Positions 45,601 through 54,000 of a stretch of 64,000 bases of DNA are shown piece after piece. The notes under the pieces were generated by a model. It saw only the letters and a list, made by a program, of their open reading frames with translations. It had not been told where the DNA came from and ran no database searches. The position numbers and the translations under genes were made by a program. Source of the stretch: JAEUHZ01 sp964552795 (lineage in GTDB: Bacteria > Planctomycetota > UBA1135 > GCA-002686595); contig CAZKIO010000001.1 in the NCBI GenBank assembly GCA_964552795.1, positions 1-64,000 of the forward strand. Direction: 5' to 3'. Numbering within the stretch: position 1 is the first letter of the stretch; each line of letters starts with the position of its first letter.

Positions 45601-46295
45601 CGGATCGGCGCGTGTGCGCCTGGGACGCGAGTTTCGCGGTCCAGGCGCCCGCGCACGAGGAACGGCGCGAGCCACTGTGGCGCAGCGAACCCTTCACCGC
45701 CGAGCTGTACTCGCTGCAGAGCGTGTTCGACGTCGCGGTCAGCGGCGACGGGCGCTGGGCAGTGGCCGCGTGCCAGAACCTGCGCCTCCTGTTGTTCGAC
45801 CTGCGCGACGGGCGGCTCTGCGATCAGACGGCCGTGGCGACGCCCGGCCACGTGGCGTTCGCGGGCGACGGGCGGCTGTTGATGGGCACCTCGAAGTACC
45901 TGCGTTTCACGACGCTCTGGCGCGTCGCCGACACGCCGGACGGTGCGCGCTTCGAGCGGCTGGCGCTTCCGGATCTTCCCGGACACCACCACACGAACAG
46001 CATGACGTCGGTCGCCGTGGCGCGGCATGCGCCGCGCGCCGTGACCGGTTCGCTCGACCGCGGCGTGCGCTTGTGGGACCTCCAGAACCAGCGCTGCATC
46101 GCGAGCTACGTCGGGCACGAGGACGTGGTCCTGGACGCCGACATCACGGCCGACGGCGCGCGCATCGTGACCGCCTCGGCGGACGGGACGGCGCGGCTGT
46201 GGCCCGGCGACTTGCTGGCGACCGCGCGCGCGGCGGAACCGGCCGCGCTCGCGAACAGCTTCGGGCCGCTGCCGACGCCCGGGAAGGGCGATTGA
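42639..46295 (+). CDS. Transmembrane Ser/Thr protein kinase with WD40 repeats
   Basis: A 1218-residue Hanks-type kinase. Residues 70-375 are the catalytic domain: GRGGQGVVY (glycine loop), VALKVL (Lys), HRDIKPGN (about 223-230), ILDFGLA and FGTPAYISPEQL. A transmembrane helix (388-413) separates it from an outside C-terminal region (about 485-1195) with roughly 14 WD40-like repeats ending in WD or LW (SCSEDGTARLWDPETG and ADGTARLWP). The repeats probably form two beta-propellers for sensing or scaffolding. It is divergent from the ECF sigma gene and converges on fmt with a 7-bp gap. Confidence 0.93.
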   Translation: MQDSSDSDDAILFDFADQLLFDRDSGRMNPLAHYLARFPGHEERVAREYLRLTASEAAGAAPTAVRRLDRIGPYRLDGILGRGGQGVVYRAEDTRLERCVALKVLTLPVASVSQGRRNRFRREAAIVSRLDHPGICTVLDADLDGEHPYIAMRFVEGETLAAALARVRGSASAAATPTPESGASTSASRLLAPRRALELSETLSFFERAARALHAAHEAGVVHRDIKPGNIMVSKDGAPVILDFGLARDAEEESALLTRSDEVFGTPAYISPEQLHSGRHVDRRTDVYSLGVVLYECLTLSRPFQGDSSAALAQSIRDDPVPSARRLNPALPPDLSIVLETALEKDVARRYPTALELAEELRRLRAYEPIQARPAGALLRLRRWSQRNPVIATATIGSIAALSTALAVALFLLGRVNQEKRDKEAALARYESAWYRDQAAGALGFSPPRSLHFAIAAAEREPGLSSNRVLLAALEALYSKQVLVGHEKMVHEVDIDPDTRRVLSCSEDGTARLWDPETGAQLAEFRHSDGAVLCARFSPDGDNCVTTGQDGRAFLWSTRTPTAPPRPLVGHAQDVHWAVFSPDGARVVTAGRDGTARIWSVVDQRELVRLDGHAGSIAEARFVAGGRRVLTRSAEPAVGGTRQESDATVRLFDADSGAQVGVFRGHTAAVLSYDVSPDGHWLVTTSEDRSARLWLLDGTEPEPRAVRLFEAPGKFHAAAFSPDGRRLALAWDAGARVVEVESGAVRYELPSHESRAVVRIQFSPDGMRLATLAYDDALRVFDAADGALLRVCRGDARQVKGLRWSPDGSFLATWQRLTRVDLWYGTERPFLQRLRGHTGAVRTARFDRSGERVVTASADGTARTWNGRDGAFERAFDPAAHGRRRVPLVAARFDPAGTRVVTTDHEGRVALWNAATGSILYEHWGGEPTETAAEFSPDGTRVALSAGGGAVLLVDLDRGRERRLAAHEGGLVCLCFSPDGTRLVTGGADRRVCAWDASFAVQAPAHEERREPLWRSEPFTAELYSLQSVFDVAVSGDGRWAVAACQNLRLLLFDLRDGRLCDQTAVATPGHVAFAGDGRLLMGTSKYLRFTTLWRVADTPDGARFERLALPDLPGHHHTNSMTSVAVARHAPRAVTGSLDRGVRLWDLQNQRCIASYVGHEDVVLDADITADGARIVTASADGTARLWPGDLLATARAAEPAALANSFGPLPTPGKGD

Positions 46296-46302
46296 ACGCG
46301 CC

Positions 46303-47271
46303 TCAGGCCGCGCCCAGCGCGCTGCCCGGCGCGAGCCGCGCGCCGCGCAGCCACGCGGCACCCTCCATGCGCCCCTTCCCGGCCGGCTTCAGCGCCAGCA
46401 CGGCGAGTGCGCCGCGTCCGCAGGCGACCAGCATCTCGCCGCGCCGCGCGGGATCGCCGGCCGCGTGCGCGCTCGCGTCGAGCAGCGCGCCGGGTGCGGC
46501 GGCGTGCTCGATCGCGCGCGGCCGCACGTCCAGCAGCACGAGCTCGCCGCCGCCGGGCAGCCCGGTGTGCGCGCCCGGCCAAGGCGTCATGGCGCGCACG
46601 TGGCGGTCGATCGCGTCGGCGTCGCGCGACCAGTCGATGCGCCCGTCGTGCTTCTCGATCTTGCGCGCGTAGGTGGCGTGCGCGGGATCCTGCGGCGTGT
46701 ACACCGCCGTCCCGGACTCGATCGCGTCGAGCGCGCGCAGTGCCACCGTCGCGCCCAGCAGCGACAGGCGCGTCAGCAGCTCGCCGGCCGTCTCGTGCGC
46801 TCCGATCGCGGTGCGCTCCTCGTCGACGAGGTCGCCCTCGTCGAGCGCCAGCACCATGCGCTGCACGCACACGCCCGTCTCGGCGTCGCCCGCCAGGATC
46901 GCGGCCTGGATCGGCGACGCGCCGCGGTGGCGCGGCAGGAGCGACGCATGCACGTTGAAGCAGCCGCGCGGCGGCAGGTCCAGCACGTCCTGCCGCAGGA
47001 TCTCGCCGTAGCTGGCGACGAGCAGCACCTCGGGCGCGAGCGCGCGCAGGGCGGCGACGAACTCCGCGCCGCGCGCGCGCTCGGGCTGCAGCAGCGCGAT
47101 GCCGGCGGCGCGCGCGCGCTCGACCAGCGGCGACGGCGCGACCTCTCGTCCGCGTCCGCGCGGCCGGTCGGGCGGCGTCACCAGGCCCGCGAGCGTGTGG
47201 CGTCCGCACGCCGCGACGCGCTCGAACACCGGCGCCGCGAACGGCGGCGAGCCCAGGAAGACGACCCGCAC
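46303..47271 (-). CDS. fmt: Methionyl-tRNA formyltransferase
   Basis: A 322-residue Fmt that formylates initiator Met-tRNA. The active-site blocks are FLGSPPFAAPVFERVA, LVASYGEILRQDVLDLP and CFNVHASLLPRHRGASPIQAAIL (SLLP and the following HRG). GDLVDEERTAI and the C-terminal OB-like domain (about 210-315) complete it. The start is GTG 47271. It is the last gene of the M50-scpA-trx-fmt minus-strand run. def, its usual partner, is not in the window. Confidence 0.95.
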   Translation of the reverse strand: MRVVFLGSPPFAAPVFERVAACGRHTLAGLVTPPDRPRGRGREVAPSPLVERARAAGIALLQPERARGAEFVAALRALAPEVLLVASYGEILRQDVLDLPPRGCFNVHASLLPRHRGASPIQAAILAGDAETGVCVQRMVLALDEGDLVDEERTAIGAHETAGELLTRLSLLGATVALRALDAIESGTAVYTPQDPAHATYARKIEKHDGRIDWSRDADAIDRHVRAMTPWPGAHTGLPGGGELVLLDVRPRAIEHAAAPGALLDASAHAAGDPARRGEMLVACGRGALAVLALKPAGKGRMEGAAWLRGARLAPGSALGAA

Positions 47272-47296
47272 GCGAGGCAGCCCGCTCGGCGCGGCG

Positions 47297-47623
47297 TCAG
47301 CCCAGGAAGGGCTCGACCGCGCTCTTCAGGCGGTCGTAGGGCATCTGGCCCACGACCTGCTTGACCACTTCGCCCTTCTTGATGACGAGGAAGGTCGGGA
47401 TCGCGGAGATGCCGTAGCGCGACGCGACCTCGGGGTTGTCCTCGGTGTTGAGCTTCACGACCTTCAGCTTGCCCTGGAATTCCTGGGCCAGCTTGTCGAC
47501 CCACGGCGCCATCGACTTGCACGGGCCGCACCAGCTGGCCCAGAAATCGACGAGGACGGGGAGGTTGCTCTGTGTGACGGCGGCGTCCCACGTGGTGTCG
47601 GTGACGTCCAGGGCGTTGCTCAT
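47297..47623 (-). CDS. trxA: Thioredoxin
   Basis: A 108-residue thioredoxin with the redox centre WCGPC (FWASWCGPCKSMAPW), a cis-Pro in SAIPTFLVIKKGEVV, and standard length. The ATG at 47623 is chosen since homology starts at once after it; the longer frame upstream is not thioredoxin. It would reduce disulfides in the cytoplasm. It lies 25 bp before fmt. Confidence 0.95.
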   Translation of the reverse strand: MSNALDVTDTTWDAAVTQSNLPVLVDFWASWCGPCKSMAPWVDKLAQEFQGKLKVVKLNTEDNPEVASRYGISAIPTFLVIKKGEVVKQVVGQMPYDRLKSAVEPFLG

Positions 47624-47764
47624 GACGTGTCTTCGGTCCGGGGTCGGCGCGGGAGCCACGGACCGTGTCGGCGCCGGGCTCGGGAATGGGTCGGACGGGC
47701 GCGCCGGACATCCGACGGCACCGCGGAACGGGAGCGGCACTATGGGCCGGATTTCGCCGAACGT

Positions 47765-48616
47765 CTACCCCGGGGGAGCTTCCGGGGCCTCGTCCGCCGC
47801 CTTCGGGGGCTCCGGCTCGGCCTCGGCCGGCGTCTCGTCCTCGAAGACCGTCGCGCGCAGCACGTCGTCCACGTCCCCGACGAGGTCCTCGCGCAGGTGG
47901 ACCGCGATGGGGGCGTCGCGCCCCTCCTGGCCCAGGCGCACGAGGCCCAGGCGGGCCAGCTCGAGCAGGGCGCAGAACGATCCGATCAGCGATTCGCGCG
48001 AGGGTTCGGCGTCGACGGCCAGGACCAGCTCGCGCAGCGAGCGGCCGCCGCCGGTCTGCAGGAGCCGAGCCATCTCGACCACGAAGTGACGCAGCGGCCG
48101 ACGGTCGGCGACGACGTGGTGCGGCCGGTTGGCGAGCGTCTCGCGCATCAGGCGCGAGAATTGCGCGAGCAGGTCCCAGGCCGTGATCTCGCCCAGGTCG
48201 AGCTCGGGCCCGGCCTCGGGTTCGGGCACCGGGTTCGCGCCGCGGCCGTGCTGCAGGCCGCGCAGCGCGTGCCGCTCGCCCAGCTCCTCCGACACGCCGC
48301 GGAAGCGGCGGTACTCGATCAGCCGCTCGATCAGCTCGTCCTTGGGGTCGAGGCCCTCCTCGAGGTCGACGCTCTCGCGCGGCAGGAGCGAGCGGCTCTT
48401 GATGGCCATCAAGGTGGCGGCGATGACCAGGAAGTCGCCGGCCAATTCGATGTCGAGGTCGCGCATCGCGCGCAGGTACTCGAGGTAGCCCTCGATGACG
48501 CGCGAGATCTCGACCTCGTGGATCTCGACCTCCTGCTCGCGCACCAGGTGCAGCAGGAGGTCCATCGGGCCCTGGAAGACCCGATCCAGGCGCACCGTGT
48601 AGCCGTTGGCACTCAC
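47765..48616 (-). CDS. scpA: Segregation and condensation protein ScpA
   Basis: A 283-residue kleisin of the bacterial condensin. The N-terminal part VRLDRVFQGPMDLLLHLVREQEVEIHEVEIS and LDIELAGDFLVIAATLMAIKSRSLLP is the Smc-binding domain. The linker (about 125-180) and winged-helix C-terminus follow, with an acidic Pro/Glu-rich tail after residue 250. The GTG start 48616 overlaps the M50 stop as GTGA. No scpB was noticed nearby. Confidence 0.92.
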   Translation of the reverse strand: MSANGYTVRLDRVFQGPMDLLLHLVREQEVEIHEVEISRVIEGYLEYLRAMRDLDIELAGDFLVIAATLMAIKSRSLLPRESVDLEEGLDPKDELIERLIEYRRFRGVSEELGERHALRGLQHGRGANPVPEPEAGPELDLGEITAWDLLAQFSRLMRETLANRPHHVVADRRPLRHFVVEMARLLQTGGGRSLRELVLAVDAEPSRESLIGSFCALLELARLGLVRLGQEGRDAPIAVHLREDLVGDVDDVLRATVFEDETPAEAEPEPPKAADEAPEAPPG

Positions 48617-49329
48617 CACACGCCCCCCAGCGAGACCAGGGCCTCGATCCAGCCGTTGACCGTGCGCAGCAGCGAATGCAGGACCGCGCCGAAGGGGCCC
48701 CACATGATGAGCAGGAAGACGACGAGCAGGCCGTAGGGCTCGATCATGCGGTACGTGTCGCGCAGGCCGGGCGGCAGCAGCCAGGCCATGATCCGCGAGC
48801 CGTCGAGCGGCGGGATCGGGATCAGGTTGAACACGAAGAGCAGCACGTTGAGCGTCACCGCCGCGTCCAGGACGCGCGGCAGGAGGTCCTCGCGGCGCAG
48901 CCAGACGCTCTCGGCGGCGTTGTTGTAGAGGCCCGTCAGGACGAAGACCTTCCACAGCACCAGGAACAGGATCGCCAGCAGGAAGTTCGACAGCGGCCCG
49001 GCGAACGCCACGATCGACATGTCGCGATAGGGGTTGCGCAGCCGGTGGAAGTCGACCGGCACGGGCTTGGCGCCGCCGAACAGGAATCCCGACGTCATCA
49101 AGAAGAAGGCCGGGATCAGGATCGTCCAGAACAGGTCGATGTGGACGATCGGGTTCAGCGTCAGCCGGCCCAGGTCCTTGGCGGTCGGATCGCCGCACTT
49201 CCAGGCGGTCCAGGCGTGGGCCGCCTCGTGGACGCCCAGCGACAGCGCCAGCAGCACCAGGGTCAGGACGACCGCCAGCGGATCGTCGCGCAGGCCGAGC
49301 GGGGCGTACGCGGGGACCAGGATCGCCAC
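48613..49329 (-). CDS. M50 site-2-protease-like membrane metalloprotease
   Basis: A roughly 238-residue rhomboid-sized S2P family protease. The zinc motif is GVHEAAHAW in the first membrane segment, GDPTAKDLGRLTLNPI follows (family signature), and the third ligand lies in FNLIPIPPLDGSRIM. Five or six membrane segments fit this cytoplasmic-facing family. GTG 49329 is the chosen start. The gene shares a 231-bp divergent spacer with kdsD. The substrate is unknown. Confidence 0.88.
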   Translation of the reverse strand: MAILVPAYAPLGLRDDPLAVVLTLVLLALSLGVHEAAHAWTAWKCGDPTAKDLGRLTLNPIVHIDLFWTILIPAFFLMTSGFLFGGAKPVPVDFHRLRNPYRDMSIVAFAGPLSNFLLAILFLVLWKVFVLTGLYNNAAESVWLRREDLLPRVLDAAVTLNVLLFVFNLIPIPPLDGSRIMAWLLPPGLRDTYRMIEPYGLLVVFLLIMWGPFGAVLHSLLRTVNGWIEALVSLGGVW

Positions 49330-49457
49330 GGAACCGCCGGCGAACAGCCGGCGCAGGCGGGATGCGGACGCGAGGTCGATGACGGTCTCCGGCTGGATCG
49401 GGCCTCGCCGACGCGGCGCGGATCCCGGGGGCGCATCGTAGCAGCGACGCGCCGCGC

Positions 49458-49485
49458 TTGAAGGCCGCGTGCGCACCTCTAGAAT
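49458..49485 (+). promoter_or_regulatory. Sigma70-type promoter for the kdsD operon
   Basis: TTGAAG (49458-49463) and TAGAAT (49480-49485) with a 16-bp spacer. This is the best -35/-10 pair seen in the window. The start codon of kdsD is 75 bp further on. Confidence 0.55.
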
Positions 49486-49560
49486 CCGCTGCGGACGCCG
49501 CCGCGCGCGCCGGCGGGCAGGCCGCCGTGCGCGGTTCCCGGCTTCCAAGGAGTTCGTCGC

Positions 49561-50550
49561 GTGCCTGGGCCGCAAGACCGCACCAAGATCCTCCTGGCCC
49601 GGGCCGCCGAGGTCGTGCGCGTCGAGGCGCGCACCATCGCGGGCCTGGAACAGCGGCTCGACCAGTCCTTCGTGAAGGCGGTGGACATGATCCTCGCCTG
49701 CGAGGGCCAGGTCATCGTGACCGGCGTGGGCAAGGCCGGGCTCGTGGGGCAGAAGGTCGCGGCGACGCTGGCCAGCACGGGCACGTCCAGCTCGTTCCTG
49801 CACCCCACCGAGGCGCGGCACGGCGACCTGGGGCGCCTGCGCGCGCGCGACCTTCTGCTCGTCCTGTCGAACTCGGGCGAGTCGGCCGAGGTCGTCGCGC
49901 TGCTCGGCCCGGCGCGCAAGATCGGGGCGCCCATCCTGGCGATCACGGGCGCGCCGGGCTCGACGCTCGGGCGCCACGCCGACTGCGTGCTCGACATCGG
50001 CCGGGTGCAGGAGGCCTGTCCGCTCAACCTGGCGCCCACCGCCAGCACGTCGGCGATCCTGGCCATGGGCGACGCGCTGGCGATGGTCGTCCTGCAGGAG
50101 CGGCGCTTCGGGCACGAGGAGTACGCGCTGTACCACCCGGCCGGGTCGCTCGGCCGCAGCCTGATGAAGGTGCGCGAGGTGATGCGCAGCGGCGACGGCA
50201 TGCCGCTCGTCACGAGCGGCACGACGATCCGCGAAGTCGTGCTGGTGATGAACCGCACGCCGGGACGGCCGGGCGCGGCGCTGGTGGTGGACGCGGCGGG
50301 CGCCCTGGTGGGCATCTTCACGCACGGCGACTTGTCGCGGCTGCTCGAGCGCGAGGGCCGCATCGAGATGGGCGAGGCGGTCGACGCGCACATGGGACGC
50401 AGCCCCAAGGTGATCGGTCCCGATCGGCTGGTCGAGGAGGCCAACCGCATGCTGCGCGAGCACCGCATCGACCAGATCGCGGTGATCGACGACCAGCGGC
50501 GGCCGCTGGGGCTACTGGACGTCCAGGACCTGCTCGACGTGCGGATCTGA
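49561..50550 (+). CDS. kdsD: D-arabinose 5-phosphate isomerase KdsD/KpsF
   Basis: A 329-residue isomerase making arabinose 5-phosphate, the first Kdo precursor. An SIS domain (about 35-190) has TGVGKAGLVGQKVAATL, TSSSFLHPTEARHGDLG and SNSGESAEV. Two CBS domains occupy 205-329 (VVDAAGALVGIFTHGDLSR and VIDDQRRPLGLLDVQDLL). GTG start. It overlaps no neighbour but is 6 bp before kdsC, so the two are co-transcribed. Confidence 0.94.
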   Translation: MPGPQDRTKILLARAAEVVRVEARTIAGLEQRLDQSFVKAVDMILACEGQVIVTGVGKAGLVGQKVAATLASTGTSSSFLHPTEARHGDLGRLRARDLLLVLSNSGESAEVVALLGPARKIGAPILAITGAPGSTLGRHADCVLDIGRVQEACPLNLAPTASTSAILAMGDALAMVVLQERRFGHEEYALYHPAGSLGRSLMKVREVMRSGDGMPLVTSGTTIREVVLVMNRTPGRPGAALVVDAAGALVGIFTHGDLSRLLEREGRIEMGEAVDAHMGRSPKVIGPDRLVEEANRMLREHRIDQIAVIDDQRRPLGLLDVQDLLDVRI

Positions 50551-50556
50551 CGCCCG

Positions 50557-51099
50557 ATGGACGCTCCCGCACAATTCGAGGTCCTGCGTCGCGCGCGGCT
50601 CGCCGTGTTCGACGTCGACGGGACGCTGACCGACGGCGGCATCGTGCTGGCGGAGCTGGGTCCGGCGGCGCGGGGCGAGATCCAGCGCTTCGACGTGCGC
50701 GACGGCATCGCGCTGCGCTGGCTGGCTGGCGCGGGGATCACCGTCGCCTGGATCAGCGGCCGCGGCTCGGACGCGACGCGCGCGCGCGCCAAGGAGCTGG
50801 GCGTCGAACACGTCCATCTGCGCGTCGCCGACAAGCGCGCGCAGCTCGAGCGGCTCCAGGCGGAGCTTTCCACCGGACCGGACGCGACGGTCGCGATGGG
50901 CGACGACCTGCCGGACCTCGGGCTGCGCGCGCGCGCCGGTTTCTTCGCCTGTCCGGCCGACGCGTGCGCCGAGGTGCGCGCCGCCGCGGACCTCGTGACC
51001 GCGGCGCGCGGCGGCGCCGGCGCCGTGCGCGAGCTGGGCGAGGCGATCCTGCGCGCGCGCGGCGCGTGGGCGGCGCTGGTCGCGTCCTTCGCGCGATGA
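50557..51099 (+). CDS. kdsC: 3-deoxy-D-manno-octulosonate 8-phosphate phosphatase KdsC
   Basis: A 180-residue HAD phosphatase that removes the phosphate from Kdo 8-phosphate. The HAD aspartates are in FDVDGTLTDGG, followed by WISGRGSD and VAMGDDLPDLGL. The tetrameric KdsC type lacks a cap domain, matching this length. Its TGA overlaps the ATG of the giant Lpt-like gene, tying Kdo synthesis to LPS export in one operon. Confidence 0.93.
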   Translation: MDAPAQFEVLRRARLAVFDVDGTLTDGGIVLAELGPAARGEIQRFDVRDGIALRWLAGAGITVAWISGRGSDATRARAKELGVEHVHLRVADKRAQLERLQAELSTGPDATVAMGDDLPDLGLRARAGFFACPADACAEVRAAADLVTAARGGAGAVRELGEAILRARGAWAALVASFAR

Positions 51100-54000
51100 G
51101 GCGCGCCCTGATCTTCCTGGCCGTCTTCGGCCTGGGCTTCGCGCTGTTGTGGACGCTGCGCGGCGACCGGCCCGGCCCGGCGCCCGTCGAGGTCGCGCCC
51201 GCGCAGGGCGGCGGCGAGTTCACCCAGGTGCCGATGCCCAGCGGCAAGGACGGGCAGGGCCGCGCGATCGGCGTCGCCCTCGACGGCCCGCTGTCGTTGA
51301 CGATCCGCGGCGGGACGGGCCCCGAGCTGCGCCCCGAGATCGAGCTGCGCGCAGCCGACGTCGACAGCATCGGCGCCGACAGCTACGACCTGAAGTCGCT
51401 CGAGGTCGATCTGCTCGATCCCGACCGCGGCGTGCGGCGCGCGCACATGGAGTCGCCGCTCGCGCGCGTGGAGCTGGCGATCGACAGCGCGGATCCGGGG
51501 CGTTCGACGCTGCGCGACGCGCGCCTTACCGACGTCGACATGACCTTGTTCGAAGGCGCGCCGGTCGTGCCGGTGACGTTCCGCGCGCCCGCGATCGACT
51601 GGGACGTGCAGGGCGCGGGTTTCACGTCCGACGCGCGCGTGCACGTCACGGGCCAGGGCCTGGAGGCCGTCGGCGACGGGCTTCGCGCGGCGCTGGGCCA
51701 GAACCTGCTCGTGCTGGAGCGCAAGGCCGTCGTGCACCTGGAGCTGGAGGACGGCATCACCGCGACGCTGTCCTCGGGCGAAACCGGCGCGCTGATCGTG
51801 CGGCGCATCGAACGCGAAGGCGTGGCCTACGTCGACGTGACCGCCGAGGAAGGCGCCAAGCTGACGGTCGGCGGGGCGACGCCGCTGCAGCCCGCCGGAG
51901 CCGATCCGATGTCGATCGAAGGACGCACGATCCACCTGGTCGGCCGCCTGCCCGCCGGCGACCGCCGGGGCTACGAGCTGGTGTCGGCCGCGGCGCAGGG
52001 CGACGTGCACGCGCGCAGCCGCACGCAGCAGTTCCACGCGCAACGGGCCGATTTCACCTTCGGGCCGGGCGGGCAACCGCTGCTCGCCACGCTCGACGAG
52101 GACGTGCGCCTCCAGGCCGACGGCGACACCTTCCGCGGCCGCAGCGCCGAGTTCGAGTTCGGCGAGCGCGGGCTCCTGTCGCGCGCCACGCTGATCGGCG
52201 AGCCGGCGGGCGACGTCGGGATCGGGCGCTACCTGGCGGAGCGCAAGCCCGAGCTCGCGGCGCTGCGCGCCGACATCGCCGGTGCAGGGCCCCTGATCCT
52301 GGTGATGGACCAGGGCGTGGGCATCGATCTGGCCGGCCCGGCGAGCGTCGACGTCCGCGGCCTGGGCCTGGCGCTGACCGCGCGCGAGAGCCTGCGCGGC
52401 AAGGTCGCTTCCGGCCAGCGCAAGGGCGAGCTGCACGCCAGCGGCGTGGTGACGGTGCAGTACGAGGGCAGGCACCTGGACGCGGACGCGATCGACCTGT
52501 TCTGGTCGATCGACGACGCCGGCGAGGTGACGGTCGACGCGGCCGCGCCCGGACGCACGCGCGTGCGCGGCGCCGCCGACAACGGGCGCGACGTGGTGCT
52601 GAACGCCAGCAGCGGGCTCGAGGCGCGCTACGTCGGAGGGCGCCTCTTCGTGCCCGCCGCGCAGGATGTGCACGTGTCGATCGGGGCCCAGGACGCGCCC
52701 GATCACGTCGAGGCGCGCGCCCGCACGCTGCGCGGGCTGAACTGGGTCGCGCGCACCTTCGAGGTCGAGGGCGACGTCGAGTTCGCCGGCGCGGACGGGC
52801 AGGGCACCGCGCAACGCGCGATCGTGCGCGGCGAGCGCGACATCGAGCTGTTCGGCACCGCCGAGCGGCGCGCCACGTACCGATTGCGCCGGCGCGGATC
52901 CGGCGGGCCCGAGAGCGAGCTGGAGGCGGCGACGGAGGCGGTCGAGATCCGCGCCACGGAGCGCCGCGTGCAGGCGCGCGGAGACGTGTGGACGACCGCC
53001 GCGATGGCCGACGAGCTGCTCGACCTGCACGCCGCGCGCGTCGACCTGGAGCTGGCGCCCGAGAGGGCGGGCGCGCCCGCGCCGCGCCCGTTCCACGCCG
53101 AGGCGCAGGGCCGCGTGCGCGCGCACATCGCGCGGCCGAACGAGGTGGTCGACCTGGAGACCGAGTGGCTGCGCATCGAAGGGCGCGTCGATCCGGCGGT
53201 GCCGCCCGCGACCCGGCCGCAGCCGGAGCTCTCGCTGATCGAGGCGCGCGGCGAGGTGCACGTCACGTACGCCGGCGAGGGCCGGCTCGATGCGCGCGCC
53301 GACCACTTCACGATGGACGGCCGGCGCCGCGGCCGGCTGTCGGCCGGCGCGGGCCGGCGCGTCGAGGCCCACGGCAGCTTCCCCGGCGCGCTGTCGGGCT
53401 ACGGCGTGCGCGCGGAGTGGATCGAGTTCGATCCGACCTCGCTGCGCGCCTCGCAGGTGGACGCGCAGCGCGAGGATGCTTCCGGCGCGCCGCAAGCGCC
53501 GGCCGAAGCCGGGCTCACGAGCCTGCGCGCGCGCTCGATCGTCGCCGATCGCGGCGAGATCCTGCTGGAGGGCGAGGTGCTCGTGACGGGCGTCTCGCCG
53601 CAAGGGGACGCGGTCGCGATCTCGGCCGGCTCGCTGCGCCTGCGCGGCAACTTCGAGGACCCGCGCCGGCTCCACGGATCCAGCCTGCAGTCGGTCCTGG
53701 CCGAGGGCGGATTCGAGGCGCGCCTGGGACCCGGCATCGTGGCGCGCGGCGAACGCCTGGAGGGCCTGCCCGGACGCGTGCGCCTCGAGGGCCGTCCGGC
53801 GCGCGTGTCGATGCTCGACGCCGAGTGGAGCGCGCCCTGGATCGAGTACGACATGGCGAACATGCTGCTCGCCTCCGACCGCGGCGAGATCACGTCGCGG
53901 CCCGGCGCGCCGGGACCGTCGTGGTCGCTGGAGTACGAGTCGATGCAGCCCTTCGACCAGGGCGCGACGACGATCCTGGCGCTGCGCAATCCGCGGCTGC

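Noticed and set aside
42522..46361. Very long minus-strand open frame opposite the WD40 kinase
   Set aside because: It is the antisense of the kinase gene; long antisense frames are common at this GC content.
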